Under the pieces are notes generated by a model. It did not search any database. It saw nothing but the letters and a program-made list of their open reading frames with translations, and had not been told where the DNA came from. This document shows positions 32,338 through 45,285 of a stretch of DNA of 64,000 nucleotides, one piece after another; the first letter of the stretch is position 1, and every line of letters begins with the position of its first letter. A program made the position numbers and the translations under genes. The DNA lies in assembly GCA_020205615.1 (NCBI GenBank), contig CM035166.1, forward strand, positions 78,454,679 through 78,518,678. Direction: 5' to 3'. Source of the stretch: Panax quinquefolius (lineage: Eukaryota > Streptophyta > Magnoliopsida > Apiales > Araliaceae).

Positions 32338-34795
32338 AAACCTAAGTAACTTATTAGCGATAGTTAATATATTAAATGGCTTTCTAAGCATTTGAAAAGT
32401 CAGCGTTGGTTTTAGTTTTTACATATAGTGTATTTTGGGTTAAGCCTAAGAAAGGAAAAAGAGAAGAAATGAAAAGGGTTTTCAAAGAAGAAAAGAGTTC
32501 TCAGAAAATTGAGAGAGTTTGAGAGAGAAAAGGCTGGGATTCCATTTCAAGCAATTTTCAGTGAAGTGAAAGAATTTATTAAACAACAAAAGGTATGTTT
32601 TAAAACCTTCATATATATGGTTTACGTTCTCTGTGTTTTTGTTCTTGAAGTTCACCCACCGTGTATAAAGTTTTTACAAAATTTCTGTAAATTTAGTTAT
32701 ATAACTGAACTATGGTGATTATGTGGGTTCATGATGCTAGAACAATTGTTTAAACAAGGATTATTATGTTAATTGGGTTTAAAAGAAAGAGAAATGGTTT
32801 TTACAGTGATTACATGTACTTGAACATGTTTTATAGTATAACAAAATTAGTATGTGATTGTATGCTAAGTGTGAAATTGAACCTTATGTAGTTCTGTATG
32901 ATTAATTGGGTAAGAACTTAATGAGAACGTAGTTCAAAGGAATGAATTCAATGGATAATTGTGGTTTACAGTGTTAAACCTTGTTAAACAACGTCAACAA
33001 TGGAGTTTTGTTTAAAAATAGTGTTTCAAGGATTTAACTTCCCTTAAATTATTGTTTAAGTTGTGCTAAATTTGTATATGTATGCTTGGTAACATGTATG
33101 TGTAAATTTGTAAGTAATAAGCATGTTAATTTAGATGTTAGCAGTGTTAAATAGACAAAAATTAGTTGTTATGCTCTCCGATGGTTGGGTTCTGCAAGTT
33201 TCAGCGCCCCAGTGCCAAAAATGGAGCCGTGGCTCAGAAATTTCTGCTACAACGCTGAAATTCATGCCCCAGTGCCAATTTCGCGTTGCAGCGCCACTGG
33301 CTAGCTTAGTCCTCGAGCCCCAGTGCCGGAATTGTAGTCTGAGTCGGACAGTTTTGACCTTCTGTAGTAAAACGTCCATAAATTTTCATATGAACTCCGA
33401 TTGAGGTGATTCAAGATGATCCGAAATGAGGATGAATAGAGCTACAACTTTTGTTCTTTAAGTTTTTCAATTTGAGGTTTGTAACAGTAGTAAAAATGGT
33501 TATCTTTAGGACGGTTGTGTTTTCGGGGACAATCAGAGGGCGTCGGGCATGCAAATATGCTACTATAGTGCTTCTGACGATAAAAGATGTTATTCTAAGT
33601 TATAAAACATGAATATTAGTAAATATAATGATGTTTAATATTAATAAATGATGTATTAGATAAGTTGTATAAGCATACTAAGCACACACAAGAGAGATGA
33701 ATCAGGCGTGTGACGAATGAACGTCGAAACACCGTAATAAGTGTTAATGAATATAAAAAGTGTTTTAAGTCAAGTGAAAGGGATATTATAAAATATGAAA
33801 TGGGTTTAATATAAATCCAATAATGATTCCTAGCAAGATTTAAACACTTGAATGAATTTCGAATATTACATAAGTCGAAAAGTTAACACAATCTAATTGA
33901 ACGTTGTGTGCTAATTAATAGGAAAGATTATGAGATGTGGAGTAGAGTTTGTATTACAATTACTATGTGTTGTTATATGACTAATAGTTGATGTGTATGA
34001 TTATATAATTGTGTAGGGCACGTGAAGTGCAGATAACTGTAAGCTGTTAAACTGTTATTGGTAAACAACGATCAAGGCAAGTCTTTCAGTTCCTATTTGT
34101 TATGTGAACTTGATAATGAAATGTTTTAAATATTTGTTGCAAAGAGCATAATGTGTACTATATATATTGAAAGTATGAAATGTTAAAGTTAATTTATGAC
34201 TACGTTGATTAAATAATGAATGTTGATTGAGTAAGGAACTCAATCTTTATACTTGTTATATGAAATGCAGCATGTATGTTGTGTTAGTCCAATGTTTATG
34301 ATATATATGTGGAGTATGTTATTATGTGCTATGTGATGCATGAAAACTGTTAGATTTTGCTGGACTGTCGAGCTCAACCTTGCAAATAATCATTTTTGCA
34401 GGTTAAAGATTTAAGGTAAGGATATGTGCTACGTGAATTATAGAGATCCATATTCACAAAGATTACTTATGTTTTATGGGAAATGTATTTAATATTTTGA
34501 ATGTAACATGTTGTTGAATTGTAAGTTGAAATATCCGATGTATATGGGTATCTATTTATGATGCAAGAATTTGTATAATCATTTTGTTGTAACGATTCAT
34601 GATATAAATTTGAATCGAAGAGATGTAATGTAAAGGTTGCGATTTAGGGCAATAAAGAAGGAAATGTATAAAAGTTTTAAATATTCCGTGTTTTTAGTGA
34701 TTTTAATATCGAATGATGATGCAAAGATAGATTAAAGTTGTATTGTTAACGATCGAGAAGGAGAATATTATTGTATGAATTTTGGGGTCGTTACA
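31776..34795 (+). mobile_element. Solo LTR S1
   Basis: 3020 bp, TGTAACAATCC to GGGGTCGTTACA, with the exact target duplication ATGAA at 31771-31775 and 34796-34800. No internal region is present. It shares its first 100 bp (ATTATATAAATATTTAATGG and ATAAATATTTGTTTAATTGA) with S2. A pure AT microsatellite occupies about 32293-32336. A GC-rich block at 33200-33345 holds three copies of a CCCCAGTGCC motif. Confidence 0.9.
32293..32336. repeat. (AT)n microsatellite in S1
   Basis: About 44 bp of uninterrupted AT repeats. Confidence 0.9.
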
Positions 34796-34800
34796 ATGAA

Positions 34801-36460
34801 AGAATTATGTTAATATTTTAATATATTACATAGTTTTGTAATATATAAAAAGGTTAATATTGGAAAGATAAATGATTAATATTAATTAATCGTTGTGAAA
34901 TTAAAATATGATAATGGGTTGAAAGTACCCGACTGAATGATATTTAGCCCAATTAAAATATTAATTATCATTAAATAGTATTACCATGTGTAATATGGAA
35001 AATGTGGGTAGTAATGATATAAAATATCTATGGCCTAATAATATATGAAGTGTGACATTTAATTGGGACTAATGATATGAGGTATCAAGCGGTATAGTGA
35101 AATCATATGTAGTGGTAATAAAGAAATAATTAGATATCTGTGTATTCTAAAAACTGAGAAAGGAATTAAATGTTTAAATAAACATAGATATTAAATAAGG
35201 TATAACGTGGTTATGTGAGTAGTAGAGATAATTATGGAACTACCAGGACAATAACATTTTACTGTGTTATTTTATTACATGTATTTAATGTACATGAATT
35301 TTATGATGTGAGTATATGTTTAATCCCTAAATTTTCCTAATATGGTAACAATTGTACATTAGAATTACATTTGGGAAGTTAAAGTAGCTAACTAAGCCAA
35401 AATGAAGCTTGTTGCTGTAATATAGAATTTATCAGTTGAGAAAAGTACATGAATAACGGCCTATGGCCTAATATACGTAACTCCCAAGTATAATCAGTGG
35501 CTAAGCTAGGTGATCATTACCAAGCCAATGGCTATGGAGATGGCTGGGAGGCGGTTGTTGAACCACTTTTGTTAAACCATTGTGTTTTCCTCCAACACCA
35601 TAGATTCTAAATTAATGCCCAGTCCATCATTCCTCTATAAAATGGCAATTATGTTATTAGAATCACATTGATGAGAATTGTATGTAAAACCCAAGAATTT
35701 GAGTATGATTTACTAGTTGTTTAAAGTGAAGTTTAGCATTTACAGAAGATAGAAATTGAGGAAACTAAGCTCCTTAGAAGGTAAACTCTTGTTTTAGAAA
35801 CTTAATTTCAAAGTTTACAAATTATGGAAATTCTACTAGAATCTTGATAATTGGTTTGTGAATTGGTTTCATGATGTTGTATGAGTTGGTATGTATGTTA
35901 TGGAACCTATATGGTTGGTCTAAGCATGCTAGATTGAGGAATATATGTTTTGAATTTTGGAATTTGCAGAAACAGAGTTCGTGAGTATTGAAATATCAAT
36001 TTCTTGATTTCATGGAATTAGATGTTAATGAGGTTGGGTATGAGTTATATTTGGGTATTATATGACCATATAAACATGTTTCAACTATAATAGGCATGTT
36101 TAGAATCAATTTTGTGGGTAATTTTTGTGTTTGGGCTAAGCAGATTCTTGAAGTTTATTGTTCTGGCTCGAACTGTGTACTGCAGTATAATTGTCTTGGG
36201 ATTAACACTATAGGTAAATAAGAATTTGCTACCGGGCCTCTGAGTTTAGTTTTGGTTTCTGTTAGGTACTGTTATATGCTACCATGTGGTATATCATTAG
36301 AATAAACATGTACACATAAATGACATGTATATATGAGTATCATGACATAACATAAACATGATATTATACATTATTGATGAAGAACTTATAGTTTTAAAAT
36401 GAAACTTATAGTTTTTGATATGAACTTTGATACATGTGTAACATGTGTTCTGACCTGGTA
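34801..36460 (+). repeat. LTR of element Q, part 2
   Basis: Non-coding, between S1 and S2. It has a TATA-like box TATAAAAT at 35636-35643 in the context CATTCCTCTATAAAATGG, which supports an LTR reading on the plus strand. Near 36385-36460 it holds a repeated phrase (ACTTATAGTTTT) that recurs in part 3. Confidence 0.5.
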
Positions 36461-39400
36461 TGTAGCATTCCAGAATTTTAATTGTAATATTAAATGTTTA
36501 TTGAATTATATAAATATTTAATGGATATGTTTATCGTTGAATAAATATTTGTTTAATTGATTTAATTTTATTTGTAGAATTATTTGGTAAATAAATAATT
36601 GATGAATTAAGAAAATTATTATTATATTGATATTTCAATTTAATGGTTAATTATTTGTATTGTGTTTTGTGATTAAATGATTTATTTAATTAATTATGAT
36701 TTGAATTAATTAAACTAAATATGAAAGCTTGATTAAATATAGTGTCACAAATAACTATATTATAAGGAGTTATTAAAATAAATTAAAGTAGTTTAATTTA
36801 GTTTTTAACAAACAAGGCTTAATATATTAATTCTTTAATATTTAAAGGGTTTTTGCCAAACAAGCCTTATGGCTTTTTTGAGATTTCTAGTTTTTGAAAT
36901 TAAATAAAATAAATGTAATAAATAAAATATAATTAAATTAATATATATAATATATTTATGTTATATACGTTTATCCTAATAACTGATGTTACTTATTATG
37001 AGTATTAAGCCCATGTCAGTTTTTATTTATTATATCATTACACATTCTATTCGCTAAAGCTTAGAGAAGGGAGGAGTTTTGTGAGAGCTTCAGAGAGAAT
37101 TGAGAGAGAGTCTTAAGAATTTTCACAGCAAGTTCAGTGTTTAGCAAGGTTGTGCAAGCTAATTGAAGGTAATTCTCCATAATCTCCATAATCTCCATAT
37201 TATATATATGTATATGTATGGATGAGTTTACGGCATGAAGTTTCAAACTCTGCGAGTTCTAGTTTTCTGTAAATTGTGGTTATGTAATCTGTTGATGGTA
37301 ATTACTTATAGTTATGATTAGAGATTATGTTTAAACAACAATTGCATGCTAATTTCGGATATCAGTAGAAATTTTTGTCAGTATATATATGTTTTCACGT
37401 GTGGCTATGTAAGTATCAATTTTAGTGGCAAATTAGTATGTGAAACTGTAAATTGACGCTTGTATATGATAGTTCATTGAGATACGAGCATAACGTAATT
37501 TGAATGAGATGATTTAATCATGTATTGAATTCACAGTGATGATTTTTAGGATGAATGTCAAGAAAATTGATTTTTTATGAAAAACATGAATTTTGAGAAA
37601 TTAAAATAGTTTTAGTTGGTGTTAAATTGTTCTAATTGGTTGTAAATGTGAGCAATCATGTTTATGATAGTTGTATATTTATTTTACGTGTTAATATTAC
37701 TGTCTATTGGGTGAAATTTATGTTTGTTGGGCTAAATTGCCATCGTTCATTAGCCTTATCTCTGCGTCTGTCAAACGAACAACAAGGCATTCAATGCCAC
37801 GGTATAAGGCAGAAAACGAGCTTGCAATTGCGCTTTGGCCCTAAGTTTTGTATGATATGCAACTGCCATACACCTACACAGTTTGAGATTCTGACTTCTG
37901 CTATTTTTTGCAGATTTGGGAAAACGTCATAACATGGTCTGAAATTGTGTTAGCATGTTAAATGTGTAATGTTAAGGTTAACATAACATAGTGAATTGAG
38001 ATTAGTAAGTTCAAGGTTGCAAAAATAATTAGTAAATCGAGAACGTGTTATGTGATAACTTAGTTTATACAATGAACGTTAGTTAAGTGTTGTGATGATT
38101 AACACTTGGGAATTCCGAAATGTAAATGGTAGCATAAGACTTGTGCTAAAATAACAAGTTTAGCTAGTAATGTGTTTTATATTGAAAAGTGAATATTAGT
38201 ATGTCTAATAGATGTTGTGGTTTTAATATTGTGTGTAGGTGAACTTGAGTTTTAATATTTTAGCTTACGCTCGAGTCAAGTTTTCTAACTCTACACTTTT
38301 GTTGAGTTAGTTCTATTATTATATTGTATAACTTCATGCTTTTGATTGAGCAAGCTTTTTATCTTAACTGTTATTGAATAAGTCAATTGTTCCTAAAATT
38401 CATTCGAGCAAACTCTAACTCCAATGTTATTAGAAATTCTTATTGATTGATTTATTCTAACTTGTTTATAGTTAAGAAAGTTTTTTAAGTTCTATTATTG
38501 TATAATGAACGTAGTTTTGAACTCTCGTCTCTATTATTGAACTGTTTTAATTCTTTGCATGAGTTAATACTTTATTGGGCAAGTTTTTAGTTTCCAGCTT
38601 GCTATCAGTTAAATGTACGTTTAGGAATTTCATTTCTAATGTTATAAGACTCGAACCTTAGCTTATTTTACTTTTCAAGCAAAGGTTAACCATTTTATTC
38701 AATTTATTGAATGCTTATGCTCTATAGTTATTTCAAGCATGAGTTTGATATGTATAATCAGTTCATTTATGATTCTCAAATGTTCTAAGTTATGTTGTTA
38801 TTAAACAACTATTGTGTTATCAAGCATTGTTGATTCAACTAGTTCCCTAGTTGATGATCATTAAACTTCAATTACCCTTGAAAGCTTATCCAAACCAAAC
38901 TTTCTTTGGTGCAGACTTGTACTCTAAATACTGAGACGAACAACCCTATGTTTAGGGGTTTACGCTTAGCATTGAAATAATTGTGCACAATACATTGTAC
39001 GAATGATTGATCCCCCTAAGTACGTGGAGTCCTTATAGTCATATGACTGTTAAAGTTAAAGTTAGAAGATTACTTATAACTGTGGACATGGTTCGTGGTC
39101 ATTTGACCCTCAGTAGTATATTTAAGAATGTTAATAGAACATATCATTCAGTTCTATTGAGCCTATGAGTTGGTAAATGTTGTAATGTTAATAGAGCTTA
39201 TCATTTAGTTCTATTAAGCCTATTATTTGGCAAATGTTGTAAAGATATTTATTCATATTTCAAGTGAGCTTTGTTTGATCACTCTTGCATATTTATACAC
39301 TTATTGCAGCTATGGTTGAGAAGGTAGATAAACCTACAACTAGCAAAGGAAAGGGAAAAATGTACAGGTGATGAAGACTTGTAATTTTGTTTTATCGTTA

Positions 39401-39630
39401 TGATGATAGACTTTTAAATAACGATGTGATGTAATAATTTAATTTCCGCACTTAAATGATTGTAATTAAAGGTTAGATAACCTGGGAGATAATGTTTTTC
39501 TTAAAGTAATCCTATATGGGCAGGTTTTAATATTCAATTATATTATGATTGGGTAGTTAGATATGAATGTTTTGTTTACGTGAACACCAAATCTTGAGGT
39601 AATGAAGTACCGGGATTTGGGGCTGTCACA
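36461..39630 (+). mobile_element. Solo LTR S2
   Basis: 3170 bp, TGTAGCATTCC to GGGGCTGTCACA, with the exact target duplication TGGTA at 36456-36460 and 39631-39635. Same family as S1 but diverged. It has a two-unit tandem repeat of about 57 bp at 39127-39242 (core GTTCTATTRAGCCTAT). No internal region. Isolated open frames inside have no recognisable domain. Confidence 0.9.
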
Positions 39631-39635
39631 TGGTA

Positions 39636-40188
39636 AGCTCATTGGTATGACTTAGACATGCATAAGAGTTGGTATTAACTTATAGTATGTGTTCATGAAC
39701 TTTCATGGCCATGTTAGTCCATATTATGGAAGGAAAACGTATGATCTTAAAATAAAACTTATGGTCTTAGATTTGAACCTTGACGCCTACATAGCATGTA
39801 TATATTTTGATTTGGTAAACGTAGTCATGTGGCCTATATTGACATGAAAGGCATGCTTAAAGTGTTGAGCACACACTAGCATACATGATTAAAGACTACA
39901 TTGATTTCAAAAGACAAACTTAGAGTTTCTAGACGTATATATAGGATGTCCACATTCCGATCATTGGAACACGTATAAGTGACTTGTTTAGGTTCTCTAA
40001 TACATGAGAGTCGTGGTTTTGAGGCACTTGACATGTACTAAGTTACCTTGTTGACTTAGTACGATTTTTCATGAAAAATTTAGAAGGCTTAACTTCAATT
40101 AACATGTAATACAGTTTTGAGCACTAAACACTAAAGCCTCCATTGTTAAACCTTATTCATCTTGTACTCATTCTCACATCAGAACTAT
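39636..40188 (+). repeat. LTR of element Q, part 3
   Basis: Non-coding. It contains diverged copies, about 150 bp apart, of a segment also present at 36385-36460 (for example AAACTTATGGTCTTAGATTTG near 39755). It ends at R copy A. Confidence 0.5.
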
Positions 40189-41734
40189 TGTTAGGTAAAA
40201 TCTAATTACGCACAATCACACAAGTATATGTGGTCAACAAGTAATATAATGATGAATAGTGTATCGTTCCCACATAGACTAGTATGAAATTTAATCTATC
40301 AATTACCAGTTTTATATTATTTCAATTTTATTAAACCATTCAAATTAATGATTATAATTAATAAAACTAATAAATTAAAAGTCAAAGATAATTCAACACA
40401 AATTATTAACCGTAATTTCGAGCAGATAATGGAGAATTAGGCTTACAATTCACTTTAAGTTTTACTCAAATTATCACACCTTTTTCCAGTTTAATTTACT
40501 ATCTCAATTTATTAATCAAGAACATTCAAGTAGAATTAGTTATCTCTCGATGCACTAACACTGTATTAACTTAAATCCACAATTTGATAGAATTAAGCCA
40601 AACACCTTAATTAACTAATTCACTATATCTCTTTGTGAATTAAAATCAAAGAAGGTTTAAATTCCAAGTTCTTCAAGGATTACATGTGATGTTAGGTATA
40701 TCTATATCCTAAAAATTCATCAATATTCCATCAAAACACAGAATTCATGAACACATGCTATTGTAATTAGGTCTAGATTCATACATCATCTCTCGAATCC
40801 ATACAAATCCATATAAAATTGGTGATCAAGCAATTCATAAATTAAATACAAATCACAATAGATGAACTGAATTGATAGTATTATTAACTGAAATTCAGGC
40901 ATGACAATTATCGTTCAACACTAAAGATCCATTGCAAGCCTAAAACGTAATTTAGTTCATAATCAATGAATTAAAAACTGAAGAAAGTAAAGAACTCATC
41001 ATCTCAATTACAAGAACTGAATGTAAGAAAAAGAATAGTAATACACCACCCTTCTTTGCCTTCAATTTTGCAATCGTCGTGAAATCTCCTTCCTTGCTTT
41101 GTTCCTCCAATGCTCTTCTTTCAATTAGGGCTCCCAAAAGTGTAATTGATTTTGTGATAATTCCTCTTTTTTTTAATTGACATAAGTTATTTCAATAGCT
41201 GAACCAAATCCAATCTCAATCCATGCCAAAGTCATCCAATCCAAGCCTCTTCAAAATTTGAATCAAAACCAAACTCCTTTTTGTACCCAACAAGTTATCA
41301 GTCCCAAGAATCCCTAATACTAAGAAATAACTTCCTCTTTAAACTCCTAACTTAACTCTATTACATAAAGAAATCATCAATCCATCTAAAACGTAACTTC
41401 CATACTTAGTAAAAACAATTCTACAGCTGACCCATTCGACTGGTGCCCCCCACGTCGTGTCTCTTCAGTATATAGCGCGGCCCACACCGTCCAATCAGTA
41501 TGCCATCTCATGTAGCGCGCCTTGCACTTTTTCAATAGAACCATGGCGCGCCCCGCGCCGGTAGTGCAGAATGTCTAAATCCTCATTATTTCTTCAAATG
41601 TTGGCTCTTAGAAGTTTTCACCCCATTAACCTGTAAAATGAGCAAAACCCATCAAAAGTAACATGATATACCCAAAAAATAACAATATATCAAGCTAAAC
41701 GAGATCAAATCGTAGGTTAAAAACCTACTCATCA
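40189..41734 (+). repeat. Repeat R copy A (unclassified, about 1.55 kb)
   Basis: Two boundary readings are possible. One is TG...CA termini (TGTTAGGTAAAATC to CTACTCATCA) with 5 bp flanks ACTAT and GCTAT, one mismatch. The other is one base to the right on both sides, with exact flanks CTATT. Near its right end GTAGGTTAAAAACCTAC forms a perfect hairpin. No protein is encoded. It carries the intact counterpart (40266-40270) of the Ogre target site. It may be a solo LTR or another non-autonomous element. Confidence 0.7.
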
Positions 41735-41845
41735 GCTATTACCCGGCGGCACAAGCCGTCAAGCTTCTTGTGTGATCTTGTTACTGTACAGGTTTAAGCG
41801 CGTGGATTTGGTGATTGGACGCGCAGGCGAAACTTGGCATTAACA
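41735..41845 (+). repeat. LTR of element Q, part 4 (LTR end)
   Basis: Ends CTTGGCATTAACA immediately before a primer-binding site. With parts 1-3 it gives an LTR of roughly 3.6 kb after removing insertions. Confidence 0.5.
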
Positions 41846-41846
41846 T

Positions 41847-41863
41847 TGGCGCTAGAAGGAGGG
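41847..41863 (+). other. Primer-binding site of element Q
   Basis: TGGCGCTAGAAGGAGGG. I recognise this form from Tat-lineage elements such as RIRE2-like and Retand-like ones. The tRNA was not verified. Confidence 0.6.
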
Positions 41864-42418
41864 CATTTTAGTGCTTTTACAATCAGTCCAGAGTTTTTCT
41901 GGTTGAAAGCTATGGCGAGCAGGGATAGTGGGGCTTTAAACCAGGAAAAATCTAAGACTCATTAAACGACCAAGTGAAAGGGTCGATTAAAGATAGGTTG
42001 GGGCCAAAAAACCAGGACGGTAATTCGGAACATGGTCAATCTGCACGGTGCTGACTATTTTTGGCTAGTAAACATACTCAAGATCCCCTCCATCGCATCG
42101 AGGAAAATCAGTCCCGAGTGCATGAAGGGCGAGGAAAGGATCGGGTAGAGAAAAACCAAGATTAGCGTCAGTTCATCTTATTGAAAAAGATGCAGCAGAA
42201 TAAAGACGTCCTGGAGGACCTGCGCCTACAGCAGATCTAATTGGAAGAACATATTGCCAAAATGGTCAAAGAAGTATAGGAGGCTTCGTCAAAGAATCCC
42301 AGACATCGGAGTTGATCCAAGACACCTCGTCCGGACGGTTCTGGTAGAAACAAGAGCAGACCTAGGAATTGTTCTCAGGAAGGTAGGAGCAGACGAATGA
42401 GTCATTCCTGTGACATCC
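41864..42418 (+). pseudogene. Leader and start of gag of Tat/Retand-like element Q
   Basis: Possible gag start at 41912 (MASRDSGALNQEKSKTH then stop). Further broken coding sequence includes MQQNKDVLEDLRLQQ (about 42190-42235) and KNRSRPRNCSQEG-type basic residues near 42350. Several stops interrupt it. The sequence is cut at 42419 by chromovirus M; the rest of Q must lie beyond 64000 if the nesting is intact. Confidence 0.5.
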
Positions 42419-43673
42419 CCAAAATAGGTATACATCACCCATTTCGAGTCTCCAAATACATGGTACAGAAACAAATACAACTTCATTAATACAATTGTCG
42501 TGCAAAATACGACAACACTTATACTGTGAGTTTAAATACAATTACTGTCAAATAGACAGTATACAACCTCAAAAGGAGTTCTCATTACAATTATTGATAC
42601 ACTATTTTACAAAAATAGTGAGGACTGCTAAAACAACTTTCTAAAATCATCACTCCATACCCCAGCTAGTTCCTGCTAAATTCTCACCTCCTAAGAAGAA
42701 AAATGGAACAAAAAGGAAAAGGGTGAGCTCAACTAGCTCAGTAAAGAATATTATGACTAAGACAATATACAACAATTTATCATTATTCTTCAATAGGGAA
42801 AAATATGATAGAATATAATAGACAACAAGTTTTAGATCAACAATTACAACGGAAACAACAATCCATTAGAAGAGTTAAGTAAAGAATAAATTATACTATC
42901 TTCTAGGATTTAAAAGTTTATCATTAATATTTTATCCATGTAACATCAATCAATATACATCTTGAGTCAAATATTCATCTTTGCACTACAGGCCAAATAT
43001 ATTCATTTGTATCACCAATTGGTCGTGTTCATCTCAACACCTGTACATCTTAGCACTACGGGCCGAAGATATTCAACAGGAAATCATTCATCTTTGCACT
43101 ACATGCCAAAGATATTCAGTAATATCATCATTTAGAACTGAGAATGATGAAAAATATTTTAAAGAAAAAGAATCCAGTGAGACAAAAGAACAAATATTTG
43201 GGATTCATACTTCAGTTTATCCATGTTCAAAAACACCACATAATATACCATAGTGGAGTAAAATTCAAGAATAAAGATCAAAACATGGATACAATCAAAG
43301 ATAGTAACAAAATAGACATTTGGGACAAAGAAGAGAAAAATTCATTTTTCGGTGAATAGTGCCGTATTCGTGAATAGTGCCGTATACGTGAATAGTAACC
43401 CCGACACAAAAAGGTAGAAATTCCACAATAATATTCATATCAATATTTCGGCATAATGATATTAGAAGAACTAATATCATTTATATAAAAAAATAACATC
43501 CCTTACCTCAAAAGAATTGTACTTCTGGCTGGAATATAAGATATAACGCTGAAGGAAACTTTCACCGTATAGCAACAATCAAAGTATCAAAATACTCACA
43601 AAAATACGCTCGATAATATAGAGAGAGAAAACTTTATTTTCTGGTGTGATTTTCAATTCTAACCTAAACACCC

Positions 43674-43681
43674 TATTTATA
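43674..43681 (-). promoter_or_regulatory. TATA box of the M 3' LTR
   Basis: TATAAATA on the minus strand in the context CCTATAAATAGGG. The same site is repeated at 54181-54188 in the duplicated segment. Confidence 0.65.
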
Positions 43682-44435
43682 GGAAAATGCTTAGAACACC
43701 TCTTGACATCTAAAATCAGCTCATTTACCACACATGTGGGGCCCGCCAAAATGAAAAAAAAAACATTTTTTCTTTTAAAAAATATTTAAAACTTCAAAAA
43801 TCAATTATTCCGGAACTTCAATAATTCATAATAAATAGCCTTTTTATCAAAAAATTCAAATCTTATGTCCATTACATAGAAAATTCAATTCTCTATAACT
43901 TTGAAAGTTTAAGTTTTTCCAAATTCCAAGCAGAAATTGACCGAAATCCACATACGGATGATTTTGCAGGCTATAATCAAATTTCAGTCAAAAATAGGGT
44001 CCACTAACATGTTTAAAATGTTTTTAGCATTTATTGTAACAAAAATACTATTCCTTCTCATTTATTCATATATCACACATTCATTGTAAAAATATCATCA
44101 TTATTAAATTATTATAATTTAATAATATATTTAAATAAATTATTTTATCAGAAAAGATAAAATATCAATTTTCAACAATTGTCACTTTTCTAAAAATTCC
44201 TCCATTTATATTCACATAAATAAATATTTTCCTTATCATATAAATCAATAATTAATTATTCACAAATAATATTACGTAATCACAATATCGATAACTAGTC
44301 GCTTTTCGTGAAAGGGGGGCTTTCAATAAGAATTTCTCTCATCTTGGTAGCGTAATTAGGTGACCAAACATCTCCTTAGACAGAACTTTCTAGACATTGC
44401 CAATAATGTTATCTAGTAATATTATTAAAATAATA

Positions 44436-44692
44436 CTCCCTCCGTCCCAAATTAATTACTCAATTTTGACTTTTTAAAGTCAAATTGACCATTTTTAAAA
44501 CTAATTTTTTACTATTTTTGCTAAAATATAGGTGAAGAGATTATAACCAAAAGAAAGTATATACAATTTATTACTAATCCTAATTTTTATAATTTTAGAA
44601 ATATATTTATATATGGTTAATTATTAATTCTAAAAATAGTCAATTTGACTTAAAAAAGTCAAAACTAGGCAATTAATTTGGGACGGAGGGAG
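44436..44692. mobile_element. Stowaway-like MITE, copy 1
   Basis: 257 bp with terminal inverted repeats CTCCCTCCGTCCCAAATTAA, flanked by TA on both sides. Internal inverted repeats (GACTTTTTAAAGTCAAATTG) are also present. Typical of Tc1/mariner-derived MITEs in plants. It is inserted in the M 3' LTR. Confidence 0.95.
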
Positions 44693-45237
44693 TATGAATT
44701 ATTGATCCGATAATGGGAAATACTGTGTAGTGACAATTATTGAAACAACAATAATATAAAATATCAACGTAACAATTATTGAATCAATTAAATAAAATAT
44801 TGAACAGTAATTACTGTAACAATTATTAAGTAGTGCCTTCTTACGTAAGAATCAATAATTGGTGCAATATAGTGTGCTACTGTGCAACACCGCGTGTTAC
44901 TGTGTTTTAACCACTGGATATTCCAACAGTGTTAATGGTAACAACTACGCCATTATTTATAAAAACTCATACTTGTCATTTTCTTCATTCAATTGTTTTC
45001 CGTTATGGGGCCCACAAAAAGTCAAAGGTCATCGTATTTAATATTCCTCGATAGGAAGAATATTCACGATTAAACGAATATTTCCCGACAAAAATGAATA
45101 ATTTATAACCACTTGTTTATTTAAAATATTTGAGCATTTTACCCATAACTAACCACATTAATCAAATCAACCATAACTATTTCAAAATAATAAATAGAGA
45201 AAATTCAATTTACTTTATAAAAAGTTGGGGTCTTACA

Positions 45238-45285
45238 ACCTTCCCTTCTTATGAAATTTCATCCTCGAAATTGACGTTTGTACCT
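45238..45285 (-). other. M 3' untranslated tail with polypurine tract and TACCT copy 1
   Basis: On the minus strand AAGAAGGGAAGGT directly precedes the 3' LTR and is the polypurine tract. TACCT at 45281-45285 is the left target duplication of element P. Confidence 0.85.

Larger units (their letters stand above)
42419..45237 (-). repeat. 3' LTR of chromovirus M
   Basis: 2819 bp. On the plus strand it runs TGTGACATCCCC to GGGGTCTTACA. It contains a Stowaway-like MITE (44436-44692); without it the length is about 2.56 kb, close to P's LTRs. A minus-strand TATA box lies at 43674-43681 and the conserved block at about 44300-44400. Confidence 0.9.

Noticed and set aside
33131..33404. Small gene in S1
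   Set aside because: Both strands are open across a GC-rich repeated block inside a solo LTR. Amino-acid content follows the repeat and no domain is visible.
40189..41734. Helitron identity for repeat R
   Set aside because: A hairpin near the 3' end is present, but the terminus is not CTRR, there is no TC start and a 5 bp duplication fits better than insertion between A and T.
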